In this document: one piece after another, positions 49,752-62,200 of the stretch | How positions within the stretch are numbered: the first letter of the stretch is position 1 | Layout: each line of letters starts with the position of its first letter | Assembly (NCBI GenBank): GCA_003640385.1 | Contig: RCAB01000206.1 | Span: 1 to 64,000 of the forward strand | From: Setaria digitata | Lineage: Eukaryota > Nematoda > Chromadorea > Rhabditida > Setariidae | Length of the DNA: 64,000 nt | Reading direction: 5' to 3' | The notes under the pieces: generated by a model | What the model was told of the DNA's origin: nothing | The model's database searches: none | The model's input: the letters and a program-made list of their open reading frames with translations, nothing else | Translations under genes and position numbers: made by a program

Positions 49752-52279
49752 AACATTTAAGAAGTCTGGACTTAGCTGTGTCAAGTTGAAGTCGACATGT
49801 TAAATGGTACTTCGATCCCAACACTACCAAGTTGTAAGACTACCTGATGTCATTTTAATAGATATATGCTGCATATGCAACTATTTGATACAATTTTTCT
49901 AAAGAGTGCTAAATTCAAATTTCCTCAGTGTTCCTTCAAGATCCAAAAAGAAAAAAGCAAGAACATAAGAAAAAACAGTATAAAAAAGAAAAAGCTAAAT
50001 TTCGAAAACGATTTCCTCACGGGTCATTCTCTCCTTTTCCTTCCCAAAATAATTGAAACATTTGCGATAATTTGTTTCGGTTTCTTTGAATCCAACTCGC
50101 TTTATTCTCCCAAAGTAACAGACAGAAGATTTGCAATATCTTTGAAACAAAATGAAGTTTTCACTAAAGCAAGAAGCTAGTGCATTTTATCTTAAATTTA
50201 ATAAATATCTCAGAGCCAACGATATCAGATATTTGGAACAACTCCTTCTGATACAGGACGGCAAGAACAGGCAGGATAATAATTAGAAATTAATCCTTTA
50301 CTTATTCAAAGTCACTATTTTTTGGCTATGACTGTCACTGAAAATAACTGTAGTACAAGTTCACAGTAACTACTATTCTTAACATTCAATTTTCTACTGC
50401 TACAATAAATTAAACTATTTTTGTGCTTTAGTAATTTACAAAAATATTGAGCTGTGAAAGCTTCCTAGCTGTGGATTAGTGATGCCGCTGAAATGAAGAA
50501 CATTAAATCCTAATAAGCCTTGAAAAGCTGTTTTATTTAAAGACAGTGCGAATGTTACATTCCTGAAAACAAAAGTTATTACACTCCAGACTTGATCTTC
50601 CTGATCACAGTTTTCAAGTGGTGTCTATGTTATATTTTGCACACTTTTTTTGTTATCCTAATGCTAATGCTCTCTAAATCAGTTATTGGAGCTCTCACTA
50701 ATTATTTACAGCCAAACTTGTCTCTTAAATTTAATAGAAACATTAATTATCAATTAAAAATATTGTTTGGTCCTCCCTCATCGATTGAAATACAGATTAG
50801 GTTTATTTTTGACCTTGTCGCTTTATTGACTGATTTGAATTATTTGAAAAAACATGGAGCTTAGCTTGAAATATCAACCTCAGAAAGTTGATAAGAGCTC
50901 AAACTGCAAATGATAAAAAAGCTTAAATGTCTGAAATATGTATGCCAGACTGCGATAATATGGATTCGATTTAGTCCTCCTCTCTAAATAGCACATTGCT
51001 CAATCTCTGAAGTTTCATTTATTTTAGATGTGAAAATTTTGAACAAACTACACATTTCTCCACAAAATTGACAACATTTCAAGATCACAATTAAATTGCT
51101 TATTCAAAAACCAAATTAAAGGTTGAAAATTCAGCAATAAAAGTAAAATTCTAAGTAGAAAGCCTTACTCAAATACTTTTTTTTTGTTGCAAAATAAACT
51201 TTTTCTTTGTTCAGCTCAAATTGATTAGAAGAAATTAATTTTAGATAGCCCTACTAATCTACTGCCTTACAAAATGGATGACACAGTTCAATTCACACAT
51301 GATATATTATAATCTATATTTCAAGTATATTGCTATACAGTATTGAAAGACTTATTAAAAAGTGGTTTAAAAAAGACGAGCAATTTCGTTGAGTCAAGAT
51401 GATCATGAAGTTTTCGGTTAAATAATCTAGTTTATCCTAATTGTAAAATTTCCATTCATTTTAATTAAAAGTTTGTGCATAGCACGAAAGAAATACCATA
51501 TGTTACTATTGCATGAATGAATTTATAAACACTAATTTCACTCCACATTAACTTTTACAAAACAGATTTTCTACAGCAGCTTGGAATATTTATGATACAG
51601 CGGTGGGAAGTCGACAAAGTTATCGATGAGAAGTTTGTCGATGATGACAATTCCAAATAAGGCAGGGGAAAAGCTCATTTTTCGCAGACTACTATCACTG
51701 ATTAAAAAATTCTTATAACATAAGGTCTTGGAATTAATTTATAAGAAAATTAACACAAGATTTTTGTATGAATCCCATGATTGAAACTTTTGTAATCAAC
51801 ATACGAGAAAATAAACTGAAAATGAAGAGCAGATAAGTAATTATATTGCAGTATCTTTGTTATTATTTCTTAAGTATATCTAATTTAAGTTGAAAATTAT
51901 TGGTTTAAGGTTATCGGAAGCATTTAGATTTGAAAGAAGTTCAAAAAAACTACAATTTTTCTTCTAAATCTCAAATTAGCTAGAAGATGCCTTTCACTAC
52001 AAAAAGTGTCTTAAGAACTTGTCGGTAACTGCTGCTCACTAATCTAACAGCAACTATTCATAAATACTAGTGCTAATGCTGTAATTACTAGCCACAATTA
52101 GAAAAATTGTACCGAACTTTTCCTGCATATTAAAACACGAAGACAGAGACATTATATAAGTTTAAGTGGATAGCAGATGATAAATCGAAATAAATTTTTT
52201 TGAAATTTATGTACAAAGTACAAGATGCAAATTTCGCCTTGCTCTTTACAGAAAAATGCTACATGGAGAGACAATAATC
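49752..52279. other. Spacer, no gene seen
   Basis: AT-rich. A plus-strand frame at about 51566-51660 (acceptor TTTTCTACAG, then QLGIFMIQRWEVDKVIDEKF) is protein-like but isolated. It may belong with the transposon relic downstream or be chance. Confidence 0.4.
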
Positions 52280-52610
52280 AGTCGATTTTTATGCAATTCA
52301 ATTGATTTTTATCCTATTTATTCACCAAATCTTTAGAAAATGTCGTAATTCCAAACAGCGTTCACCGACAAGGTTATCCTTAAATGCTCTAACGAATAAT
52401 TTTTTTGACAAAAAGAAAACGGCTTACTACGGTATTCAGGGGTTACGGTACTGTATTAAAAACCTAAATCAGGCTGTAAAAGATATATGAAAAAACTGCA
52501 GCATATTGGGACAACTTTCCCAGTGAAAGTTCTGGTGATTTGATTAGGGATGCCGTATCGTCGTCACCACCGTGTTTCTCACATCTGGGAACAATTTGAT
52601 GGTTTCCTGC
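52280..52610 (+). pseudogene. Possible Tc1/mariner-type transposase relic
   Basis: A plus-strand reading broken by stops and frame changes resembles the C-terminal part of a Tc1/mariner transposase. DFYPIYSPNL is like the conserved PxYSPDLNP motif around the third catalytic acidic residue. It is followed by NNFFDKKKTAYYGIQGLRYC and then, in another frame, EKTAAYWDNFPSESSGDLI. No terminal inverted repeats or intact reading frame are seen. The resemblance is by eye and weak, and the element is clearly nonfunctional if real. Confidence 0.32.
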
Positions 52611-53424
52611 TTTTCGGCGTGTTTTCTTTGAAGTGTAATTTTTGGGAAAACTGATCGAGGTCGAGAGTTTAAAGCTCTCCTACTCATTCTTGAATCATCT
52701 CCTCCTCTCAGTTTTCATTACTAAGCTTTGTTTACAATCATTGCCAACATCTGTAAGCAATATGCGAGCAGTAGAACTCATTATCTCCCCTTATCAAGCT
52801 TATTTCTCAAATTCCTTCTTCTCCATTTTCTCGAGTATTTATAAACTCACCGTCATACTATTACAGTATCAATCCAATCATCTTCGATTCTTCCTTCCCT
52901 TGAAATCGATATCGTAGAGATTGACACATTTTGATAATCTTTTCACTCACTATTTGGTTGATTTTTCACCTTCTTAGACGATATCATTTGATAAGAACAA
53001 TTACACAGAGATTATTATCAAGAACGGAAACATTTGGAAGTTGATATCTCTCGAGTTTAAGTTTTAATTATGCAAATTTTATCAGTTCGAATTCATTTCA
53101 CTCACAATGAGAATATCAAAAAGTGTTCCCCTTTTTATCATTTCATTTGTTCTTCGGCATTTGTTCATTCTTTTCTCTTCGCAAAATAGAAGAAAGGTGA
53201 ATAAAAGGTACCTGTAAGGTGATACCATTACCATTTCATACCTTTCGGTTACGTATTAACCACACAGTTTGCTTATAAAAAACACAATGGGATTGTTTTC
53301 TTTAGCTTTTTTTCTTTGGTAAGCTAAAACAAACAAAGCTCTACGAATGGCACATCTTTGAAGTGGTTCAAAAGGGTAATAAGTCAATCAAAAAAGTTAA
53401 TCGCCTTCAGCGCAGGGTGTCACC
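52611..53424. other. Spacer 3' of the Twist-like gene
   Basis: Convergent intergenic DNA between the transposon-like relic and the Twist-like stop codon. No gene is seen. The 91-codon plus-strand frame at 52642-52917 is leucine/serine-rich AT-type noise. Confidence 0.45.
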
Positions 53425-55088
53425 TCAGTTGGCTATATCGTACTTCTTTGTGCCTGCTGCTGTCGACATGCCTGCTGCTGCAGTTGTAGTTGCGGTTGAA
53501 GTTGCTTCAGTGCCTTCATTAAACCAGCTGTTTTCTTCTTCTATAAGTCAACTACAGAATCCTTCACAGTTCGTTGAAGCTTTGAAATGAAGCAAAACTG
53601 AATGAGAATCATTTCTATCAGTGGAGTCTTGATAAAACAAACCTGCTTTGATGAAAGTTTGCATCGTTGATGTGTCGCTCGAGTAGTAATGAGGCAGTGA
53701 AGCCATTCCACCTCTCCACATGTTAAACGTCGTTTGCAAGTTACCATCACAGAGTTGCATCTCACATCCGAACAGTCGACATCCATCACCATTCATCTGT
53801 ATAAGTTGCATTCGGTCTAATTCTGACAAGTCTCGAGATATTTTAAGTGCTCCAGAAAGAGGATTGGAGTGATAGTACGACATTTTAGCAAAATGATAAA
53901 ATGACAAAAAAGATTGAAAACCTGATCTAGAAAGCGAATATAATCAGTAGCAATACGTAGGGTATGAATTTTACTCATTTTATCGGAAGGTAACGAAGGA
54001 ACAATTCGTCGTAGAATCGCAAATGCATCATTTAGTTCTTTTGTTCGTTGCCGTTCACGACGATTTGCTGCAACACGTTGCTGCAGTGCCTCTTCTGGAT
54101 TGTCACCCTATTTATAGTAATGATTATGGTGCTGATGATATCCGCAATGATTAACAGTAACTAAGCATCAATGAATAACTTTTAGTGAAACTGAAAAATA
54201 TTAAAGGAAGGAATAAAATGCAATTATCATATAAATGCATACATTTTTTTACCCTTTCGATACTGCTATTTTAATGAGAAATTTTATAAGATCATTAAAA
54301 GCAGTTGGAAAACAGCGCTACCTGAATAAATTATAAATAACGGTGCAATTACAACTTTTTATAACTATTTTATGAAACAGAAATATTAGTTGTTAAAAAG
54401 TTTACAGGAATGATATATTTCTAAACTTCGAAAGTATGGCCTGTTTTAATGAAAATTATCAAAAGTCAGAATTTTTTGAAATATCTTGTGGAGTACAACA
54501 CTTCGGAGTCAAATCTGACAGTTACTTAGGTAACATTTAGGTATGCTGCTGAACTTCATGATTTGTACAAGAGAATATAAAAATTAGTATTGAAAGTCAT
54601 AATTATAAGATAAAATGATTGGTAGTAATAGTTATATTTATTGTCGTAGGCGTAAAAAAAGTAGTGTCTGGGATGATTATAAAGTAGTGTCTGGGATGAT
54701 TATAATTTGTAAAAGAGATAAAGTAATTAGTAATATTGACAATTGGAATTATTGTATTAATGATAGAATGGATAATAATAGCGATGAGGTATAGTAATTT
54801 CTATAAAGATAAGATGAATGTTTAGTGATAATTATAAACATTATCATAAAAATGAATTATTAGTACTAGCTGGATGAGTATGAAGTGAATTATTAAGACG
54901 TTTCAAGAACGCTTATTAGAGACAGAGTTATTTTTTCTTAGCTGGTAATAAAAAGCTTTGTTGCTAACTTGAAATATGAATAGAAAAAGAAGTACCTTAC
55001 GCCTATTAGACCGTCTTCTGGTAACCATCTGGAGGGATAACCGATCGCTTCCCGAAGATATATCAGAACTCCTGCACCGCCCCATCAT
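53425..55088 (-). CDS. hlh-8: Twist-family bHLH transcription factor (HLH-8-like)
   Basis: This is a DNA-binding regulator expected to bind E-boxes as a dimer and act in mesoderm development. Exons: 54996-55088, 53922-54107, 53643-53796, 53425-53540; 549 nt, 182 aa, close to the length I recall for C. elegans HLH-8. The bHLH spans about residues 42-93: basic region [19 protein letters not shown], helix 1/loop [15 protein letters not shown], helix 2 [19 protein letters not shown]. Exon 3 gives NGDGCRLFG and a FNMWRGG motif resembling the nematode Twist C-terminus. The last exon encodes a Thr/Ala-rich tail ([10 protein letters not shown]). The start is the first ATG in exon 1, but a further upstream exon ending AATG|GTAAGT near 55280 could supply an alternative start. 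A CATATG E-box lies about 90 bp upstream. Confidence 0.85.
54658..54703. repeat. Tandem duplication of a 23-bp unit in Twist-like intron 1
   Basis: Two perfect head-to-tail copies of a 23-bp unit beginning AAAGTAGTGTCTGGG lie in the first intron of the Twist-like gene. A simple tandem duplication, with no obvious function. Confidence 0.9.
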
Positions 55089-56249
55089 CTTCCCTTTTTC
55101 TGTTGTATCTCGCCCTACCAACTTTTCCTCTCAGTCATTTGTTACGATGACATATAAATCTGTCGAAATAGCAAACATATGAATATTACATTCCATATTG
55201 ATTATTTCATCCTCCTCAACTCCAACGATCAGACTAAGTTTTCAAAATTTTTGTTCAAGAAGAATAGTAAATGATCACTTACCATTCTTCCAACCAATCT
55301 AAAATTCAACTCTGCCCGGTGGTTGATTTACAAGCAGTACAATTTGTACTTGAAGTTTCTGTTCATCACTAGAAAATAAAAAATGAAAGGATTCAATTGA
55401 ATGAAAGTCCTATTCAAACACAATTTAAAATACATAAATGATATCTCAAGCTACGAAGAAGTTTCCTTTTAGATTAAGGCAGAATTGCGTCGGGGCTCTT
55501 TTAATTCTGTTTATACTGTGGGTCTTTAAATATTATTGGAAGTCAAGTTATATATGCAAAGGAATAAAATGAAGCAATCTCTTTATTAATATTAGTCAAG
55601 AAGTTAGTGAAAGGTTCTACAGAAAGCATAACATTCGAGATCAATAATCGGCTGAAGTTAAATATAGTTAAACAGCAGCCCTCTAACAAAATTCGATAAA
55701 TAGTTGAATTCCACACATCTTTCCCATTTAGATCAAGACATTTTATCGGTGTACTCTTGAATAAATACAGAGAAATTATTCCCAAAAACTGGCTTTAGGA
55801 AGAGATTTCCGTAGAAACGAAAATTATCAATGGAAAAAAGAAGGCTCCAGTAGCCTGAGATAAACATATTCAAACAGAATTAAACCAAGCTTTCAAGCAC
55901 AGGGAGAGCAACAAGAAATTAAGGTTGGAAAATCCTCGTGTTCGATACATGAAAGGAAAGAGCAGAGCATCCATTCGGCTGAGCTGCTCTCCGGTTTCAA
56001 TTCTTTGGATTCCTTTTTCGGTTCGATTAGCTTGCACATATGTATTAAGTTAATTTATGTCCTCTTTTTTTTTGCAAGTAGTGCTCTAAAGCATTTTAAA
56101 TTTAAAAAGGCTGCAAAAAATTTTGAAAGATTCATGTAACCAGCTCTGGAAATTTATAAAAATACCACTATGTGGAAAGAAAGCTAAGCCGTATCTGAAT
56201 CATTATAAATGGAACTTTAATGAAAATAGAAATCCCAGCAAAGGTCAAG
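55089..56249. other. 5' region of the Twist-like gene and gap to the zinc-finger gene
   Basis: This is the space between the Twist-like start (minus) and the 3' end of the zinc-finger gene (minus), so it should contain the Twist promoter. A possible 5' exon lies at about 55280-55370 on the minus strand (acceptor TTTTCTAG, ending in ATG just before GTAAGT). The 80-codon minus-strand frame at 55543-55785 has no support. Confidence 0.45.
55176..55181. promoter_or_regulatory. CATATG E-box upstream of the Twist-like gene
   Basis: A palindromic CATATG hexamer lies about 88 bp upstream of the predicted start codon. CATATG-type E-boxes are, from memory, a preferred target of C. elegans HLH-8, so autoregulation is an attractive inference. 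The hexamer is short and can occur by chance in AT-rich DNA. Confidence 0.35.
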
Positions 56250-59200
56250 TTAAATCCGTAATTGCCAATCTAGAAAGCAACTTCTTGCGATCGCTTCTGC
56301 TTCTGCTTTGTATTTAAGGAGATCGTTAATTATACGACCGTCTTCACTGCTGTGCTGATCTTGAATATGAGCGGTCACAGCATTCTCGTCGTGAGTAGAT
56401 TCAAATGGACATAGTGAACACCTGAAATTACAGCAGCACTTTTGAAAAGCCAAAGACAAGAAGTAAAGGTGGAAACAAAATTTTAGTTGATTTCCTCGGC
56501 AAATTCAAAATGTCATGCTGCTCTCACATATAAGGCAAAGAAAGTCTCTAGTGGACTTAACTTTATCTCAACCTAGAGTATTTGAGCGTCAGTACTAACA
56601 GTCCTTCGAGGATCTGTTTTAATCCATTCACATTGAGGCTATAGATAAAAGAAGAGGCTTAATTTGTAGTTCATTTCATTCACTTTTTCTTTTGTAACTT
56701 GACTTGTTCAGCAACGAAATCAAAGCAATCTATAAACAGTGTCGATATTTTTGAAGTTTTTTAAGCATCCTTGCTGAGACATCTCCAAACTTGGACAAAT
56801 TTTTAAAATTTCCATAAAGATAGTCTTGAAATTATGGCCCAGATTTAGAATCTTGAAAGCATCTTCAAATTTATGACTTTGTTACATGATTTCACTAGAC
56901 AGTCCAGACTGTCACCTGAAAATAGACTTTTTAAGATGCTTTTCCAGCAGATGGGTTAATCGTCGTTTCCTACTGATTGTAGCGCCACACTGACGGCATT
57001 TCGCTCTTCGTCCTTCGTCAGAAATTGTTATATTCGACAAACGTTTAGGTCGTCCAGGGAAGCAACGGTCATGCATTTCTGAGAAAGCCGCTCGATGCTG
57101 AACTACATTCGCAATCGGCTCTAAGCCCTTCAATCGTTTTTGGAATTCATAAATTTTTTGGATCATCTCATTCTTTCTCATATTATACAACATCGGCTAG
57201 CAAAAGAAATGTAATTTGACAAGTGAACATTTATATTTTAATTAAAGAATTATTTATAAATTCTTTAAAGCAGTACTAAACCTGTAATACACATTGAATT
57301 TTATAAATATTAAAGAATTACACGGCAAAATGACTCAGGAATTCAAACTTCTTCAGAATAAGTATTTCTTATAACTAACTTTAACCTCTCTCTTTCCATG
57401 TCCATTTTTCATATGTCTTCGAACAAGACGACTTTCAGCAGCACCGTAATCACAAAGAGGACATTGATGAAGCGACATTTTTAAATGAACTTCTGCAATA
57501 TGACGTGAAGTTTGACGCACTTCCACGTCACAGATCCGACACCTAAAAAATAGGAAATTCTTAATAAGATGTCAGTAACGTAAAATTAAAATTCAAAAAT
57601 TTGGTGAAGTTAGAATTTCAAAGTTGTAACATTCGTCAAATAAGGATTGAAAACCAAAAGATAAGAAAAAAAAAACACCTGTTGAAATCTTCCAGTGCAG
57701 AAGTGGGCAAGCGACGATTGATCCAACCAGGAAAACAACGCAAGTTCCATATCGCTATCTCTTTTGAAAATTTTAACAAATTTGCTGTAGGCGCTAAATC
57801 TGCATTATCCCGGTGTGCGTATCTAAATAATTTGCAAATTATTTCCGAACTTCTGTACTGTTAAAGTTAAGCACAGAAATTTAAGCAAGAGCTGAATAGT
57901 TCGCAAGCGTAATACATGCTTTAACGCACTTTATATGTGCTTTAACATCAGATGAACAAGCATGATGAGAGAATTCACAAAGAGGACACTGGTAAAGACG
58001 AGGTTCCTTCAAGTGATGTCTGTACACATGGATCTGCAAAATTGAGAATATGCTGTAGAGCGAGGAAATTTTTGGATCATTTGAAAACTGAACGTAGGTT
58101 TTATAAGCAGTTTGCAAAAAAAAACAGCAATTTGTAAAATACTGCCACAGAAAAAGTTTATTTCTCCTTAATTAAAACCTATCTTGGCATAAGATTAAAC
58201 TAGTGATATAATCTGACTGCAAAATAAATCTCTCAAAAGCCTTTAAACCTGGCGATCTTCAGTTTTCATTTCCTGACCACACTCACGACATTGAACTTTG
58301 AGTCCTTCCCAACATTTCCCATCTTGACTAACTTTCTTTTCTGACCATAGATTCTGAAGCAAAATTGACTGGAGGAACATAGAGTTAAGCATAATAACCA
58401 AAAGGTTGAACTTTCGGCCTACTTTGAGTCGTCGACCTGGAAAACACTGCTGGTACATTTTTTGTACAGCTTCCGCATGGTCCTCAATATTCGATATCGG
58501 TTCTTCTGTGCATCCACCGTGTACTTTTTGCATATGAGACCGTATTTCATAAGCGTCCTGTCCTCCATGACCTTTACATATTGGGCATTGATAGAGGGAA
58601 ATCTTTAGATGATCCTTGGCTACGTGGCGTAAGAAATTCGACGAAGGCTTGAATTTTTTCTTGCAAAGCTAAAACTATGCGACTTTTCAAATTTTACAAC
58701 ATCTTATTACAAAATCGCTAAAAATTTCTAATTCAACTCATTCTTCTTTCAATTTTAAATAAATTAATAATTTGAAAGAGCGAGATAATTAGTCGCAAGA
58801 CTTGACTATACATATATATAACTACGTACTTGCTTTTCTACATACTTGCTTCACCATTTTCTCGAGAAAAAAGAAGAAAGGTGAAGCCAAGGAACCCAAG
58901 TTTAATTTTATCTCCAACTAGAAAAGGATAAAATTTCAGCAAACGATGCTGCGCTAACCATGCAAGTCCATTCATCAGGTTTTTCTTGATGTTCTTGTTG
59001 AATTATTAAAGATGGTTTAATGACTGCATTTGCCGACTGCTTTTTTTCTTCCCCATCTAATCCAGTTGTTTTCTTTAACTACAAACATGATTTCGTGAAG
59101 AAACAGGCCGAAATTAGATCTGAAGATCGCAAATAGTATTTCTTAGTAGGCCCAACGGAGGAAAGGAAATAACTGAAATGTTTAGAATTTTATGAAAACC

Positions 59201-62200
59201 CTAACATTTTGTTTGTCAGCTGCTTCGATGTCTAACCACCAAAACTGTTTCCGTCTATGCTGCCAACCCGGAAAACATCGCTCGTTTAATTGATCTATTT
59301 CATCTCTGGAAGCCAGATTTTGATTACAAATGATTGTGTTACTTAAATTTTTGCAAAACTTAAAGACTTGTAGAATGGCATAGTCATTGAAGCTTGAGTG
59401 ATTCCAGTAATTATAAAATAGTTAAAAAAGAACGCTAAACAGATACGAATATATATCTTTCAATTTATTGCTTCTTATCAAGGTAGAAACTCGACAACTT
59501 GTAATCATTTTCATGCGAGTAAGGTTCTCTATTCGGATCTTCTTTATGCATCCATTTGATGTGCCATTTTACGCGATGTATATCGTAATTTGAAGCAAAA
59601 GAACAAAGAGGACATTCGAAAATACGTTGCTGCTTTAGATGACGATGGTATACATGTCGCTGACGATCCGACTGTGCTACCTGAAAAAAAAAATCGAATA
59701 TCTGTTAATTACTAAGTTTTTTTTTCACCTAAACTGAAATTTACCTGTATTTTGCAAATTTGACAAATGTGGCGTTCTCGAGGACGATTACCAACATGTG
59801 GTCGAACGAGCTTCATCGGCCGGTTTGGAAAACATTTCTTCTATAATATAGTTTGTTTATAGTAAGGGATTAAAAACTGATATAGATATTTTCTAAAATA
59901 AAGAAGTGGTACTAGAATTTCTTAGGAATGCAATGTGTTTGATAAACTAAATCTGAGAAGAGAAAGTATTGATTACTTGTAATTCGCGAATCTCTTGAGC
60001 ATATCGGTCCAAATTAGAAATAGGAATAGCATCACAGTGTTCCGGATGAATTTTGTTGATATGTTTGGTAACGGTACAACTCTCATAACTTCCAAAATCT
60101 TCGCAAACTGGGCACTGGTAAAGTGATTTCCTTAGATGTTTCTGAGCTATGTGACGCCCAGGATAACGGGACTCTTCCCTTTAAATATTTTATACCGACA
60201 AATTAATTAGTCTTGATTTTTTATGCTTATGTACTGGGTTCATTTTAATAAAAAATTGATTTCCATTAATTTCAAAAAACATTTTTCATCGAAATTCAGA
60301 GTAGACCAAAGGTTTCAAGAACTTTACCAACAGAGATGGCAAGTTCGATCGTCAACAACAGCTGCTACTGCTGACTGTCTCATTGCAGACTCATGAACAA
60401 TATCCATATCACAGATACTTGCTTCGTCGTAGGATGCGTTGCTGGCGATATTTCCGCGGCCAACCTTTTTCAATTCGCCACCTTCCAGAATTACTTTCTT
60501 TTGCTGAATCAGTTACCAAATCATTTTGTGAAAAATGAATATGATGATTTTTGGCACACTATCCATTCAAAATTAGCAAACCTCCTGGATGAGCATGTCT
60601 TGTCTTGATAGTGGTGATTTCTTTAGCTTCCAATCTGGAAAGCATTTTTGATTCCAATTCTGAAACCCATATGTGCATATTTCCAAATAACTATGAATAG
60701 TTAAATCAATGAAGTGAATTTAACATATCTTAACAATAAAAATTGAGCTTCTAAAATTCTCATCTCTTCGTCCATTTATTATCTTTCTCTTGGTGGATGT
60801 GAAAACCTTTAATAATTGGCGATATCTGCTTTAAAATCTTAGTCTAAAATGATTATATCATGTAGAAGTCCATTATCCAGAAAATAAAAATGAGATAGAA
60901 ATGAATAATCAACCTGTATATCATGTTTATGAGCTTCTTCATTACTAATCGGGTGTGCATTTCCCTGATGAACAGCAGTACAGTGTTTACGCATTTCCCA
61001 AACCGAATTATTGTTCGTGTAGTCACAACCGGAACATTGAAAAAGATTTGGAACTCGGAGGTGGAATTGATAAACATGTCGTTGCCGAGCTGTTGTGCAC
61101 ACGTCCACATGGCAAACTTGACAAACGGATTTTCGAACGGCTTTCGAACCATTTGGGAAGGATACTGAATTTTCCGATTGTTCAACTCGATTCAGCTGAT
61201 TATTAACAGTTTTCGTTACTTCGGAGAATCCAGTTTCGATTGTCTGAATTATATTCTGCTAATAATATTAATAAAAAGCTAGTTTATCTAATATCTTATT
61301 TATTTATCTAATATTTAACATTTTTTTTATCCCTCAAGTAATTAATTGTTCTTTTTAGAACTAACATGACCTAGAGGAGGAAATAATTAAATAGCAAAGC
61401 AGTAGGATTACTGCCGTAATTTATTTTTGTAGCAATAAATGCAAGCAGCAAGTTTTTCGAAAAAAAAATAGGAACATGTTTTCTGGAATAACCGAACAGT
61501 GCTACCATATAAACAATGATATTTTTTTTAAGTGCTCACAGAATTTGCAAGTCGCTTTGTTGCTGTTTGCAAATTAATTGCTTCAGAATCATTACATTCC
61601 GAATATTTCCGTTTCTGTGAACTTGAATTCAGGCGAAACCCACCGTCGTCATCCTGAGACACCTGTAAGGAATCGAAAGCAATCTATTTAGCTTACTTAT
61701 ATGAGATTAAAACTTGCTGTAAATCTTCTTCGTTGAAAACTTACTGATATCTGCTTCGAGGATTCCAATTCTGTATTTGTGAGAGAATCATGGAGAAAGT
61801 TGTTCCCCACATTCTGCAAATATTTTATTTTGAACATAACTTCGATAGAAAGCATGCCTCAGAAGCACCTCTTGACTTTAATTTCCAACCTCACTGAAGT
61901 TTATTGCAGTCAGAGTAAATCAGTAGCTCAAGTAATTAAGCATCGGTCTACTGATTTATTTGGGTGTACCTTCTAGTTTGTATTCTAGTAGTGATGTTGC
62001 CATCTAATAAATCGATAAGAAAAACGAACTTCATTATAATAAGCGATGTTAGTAAGAAGCCAGAAATGAATTTTGTCGGTGACATTGGGAGCGAGTAGGG
62101 CGCGAGCTACAAATTTGGCATGATACTCAACCAAATGTTCGCGAAGCTTTAGGTTTGTCGGGAAGCCTGAGTGGACGACATGATCTGTTTGTTCCTGGTC

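Noticed and set aside
49866..50180. 104-codon plus-strand frame after the SBSPON-like gene
   Set aside because: Its first half is mainly Lys/Asn/Phe/Ile-rich AT-type sequence. It has no motif, and it lies beyond the poly(A) signal.
53363..53590. 75-codon plus-strand frame rich in Ala/Val
   Set aside because: It is antisense to the last exon of the Twist-like gene, whose Thr/Ala-rich codons produce it.
60923..61206. Two plus-strand frames of 81-83 codons
   Set aside because: They are antisense shadows of the first zinc-finger exon (60914-61255), which has clear C2H2 residues on the minus strand.
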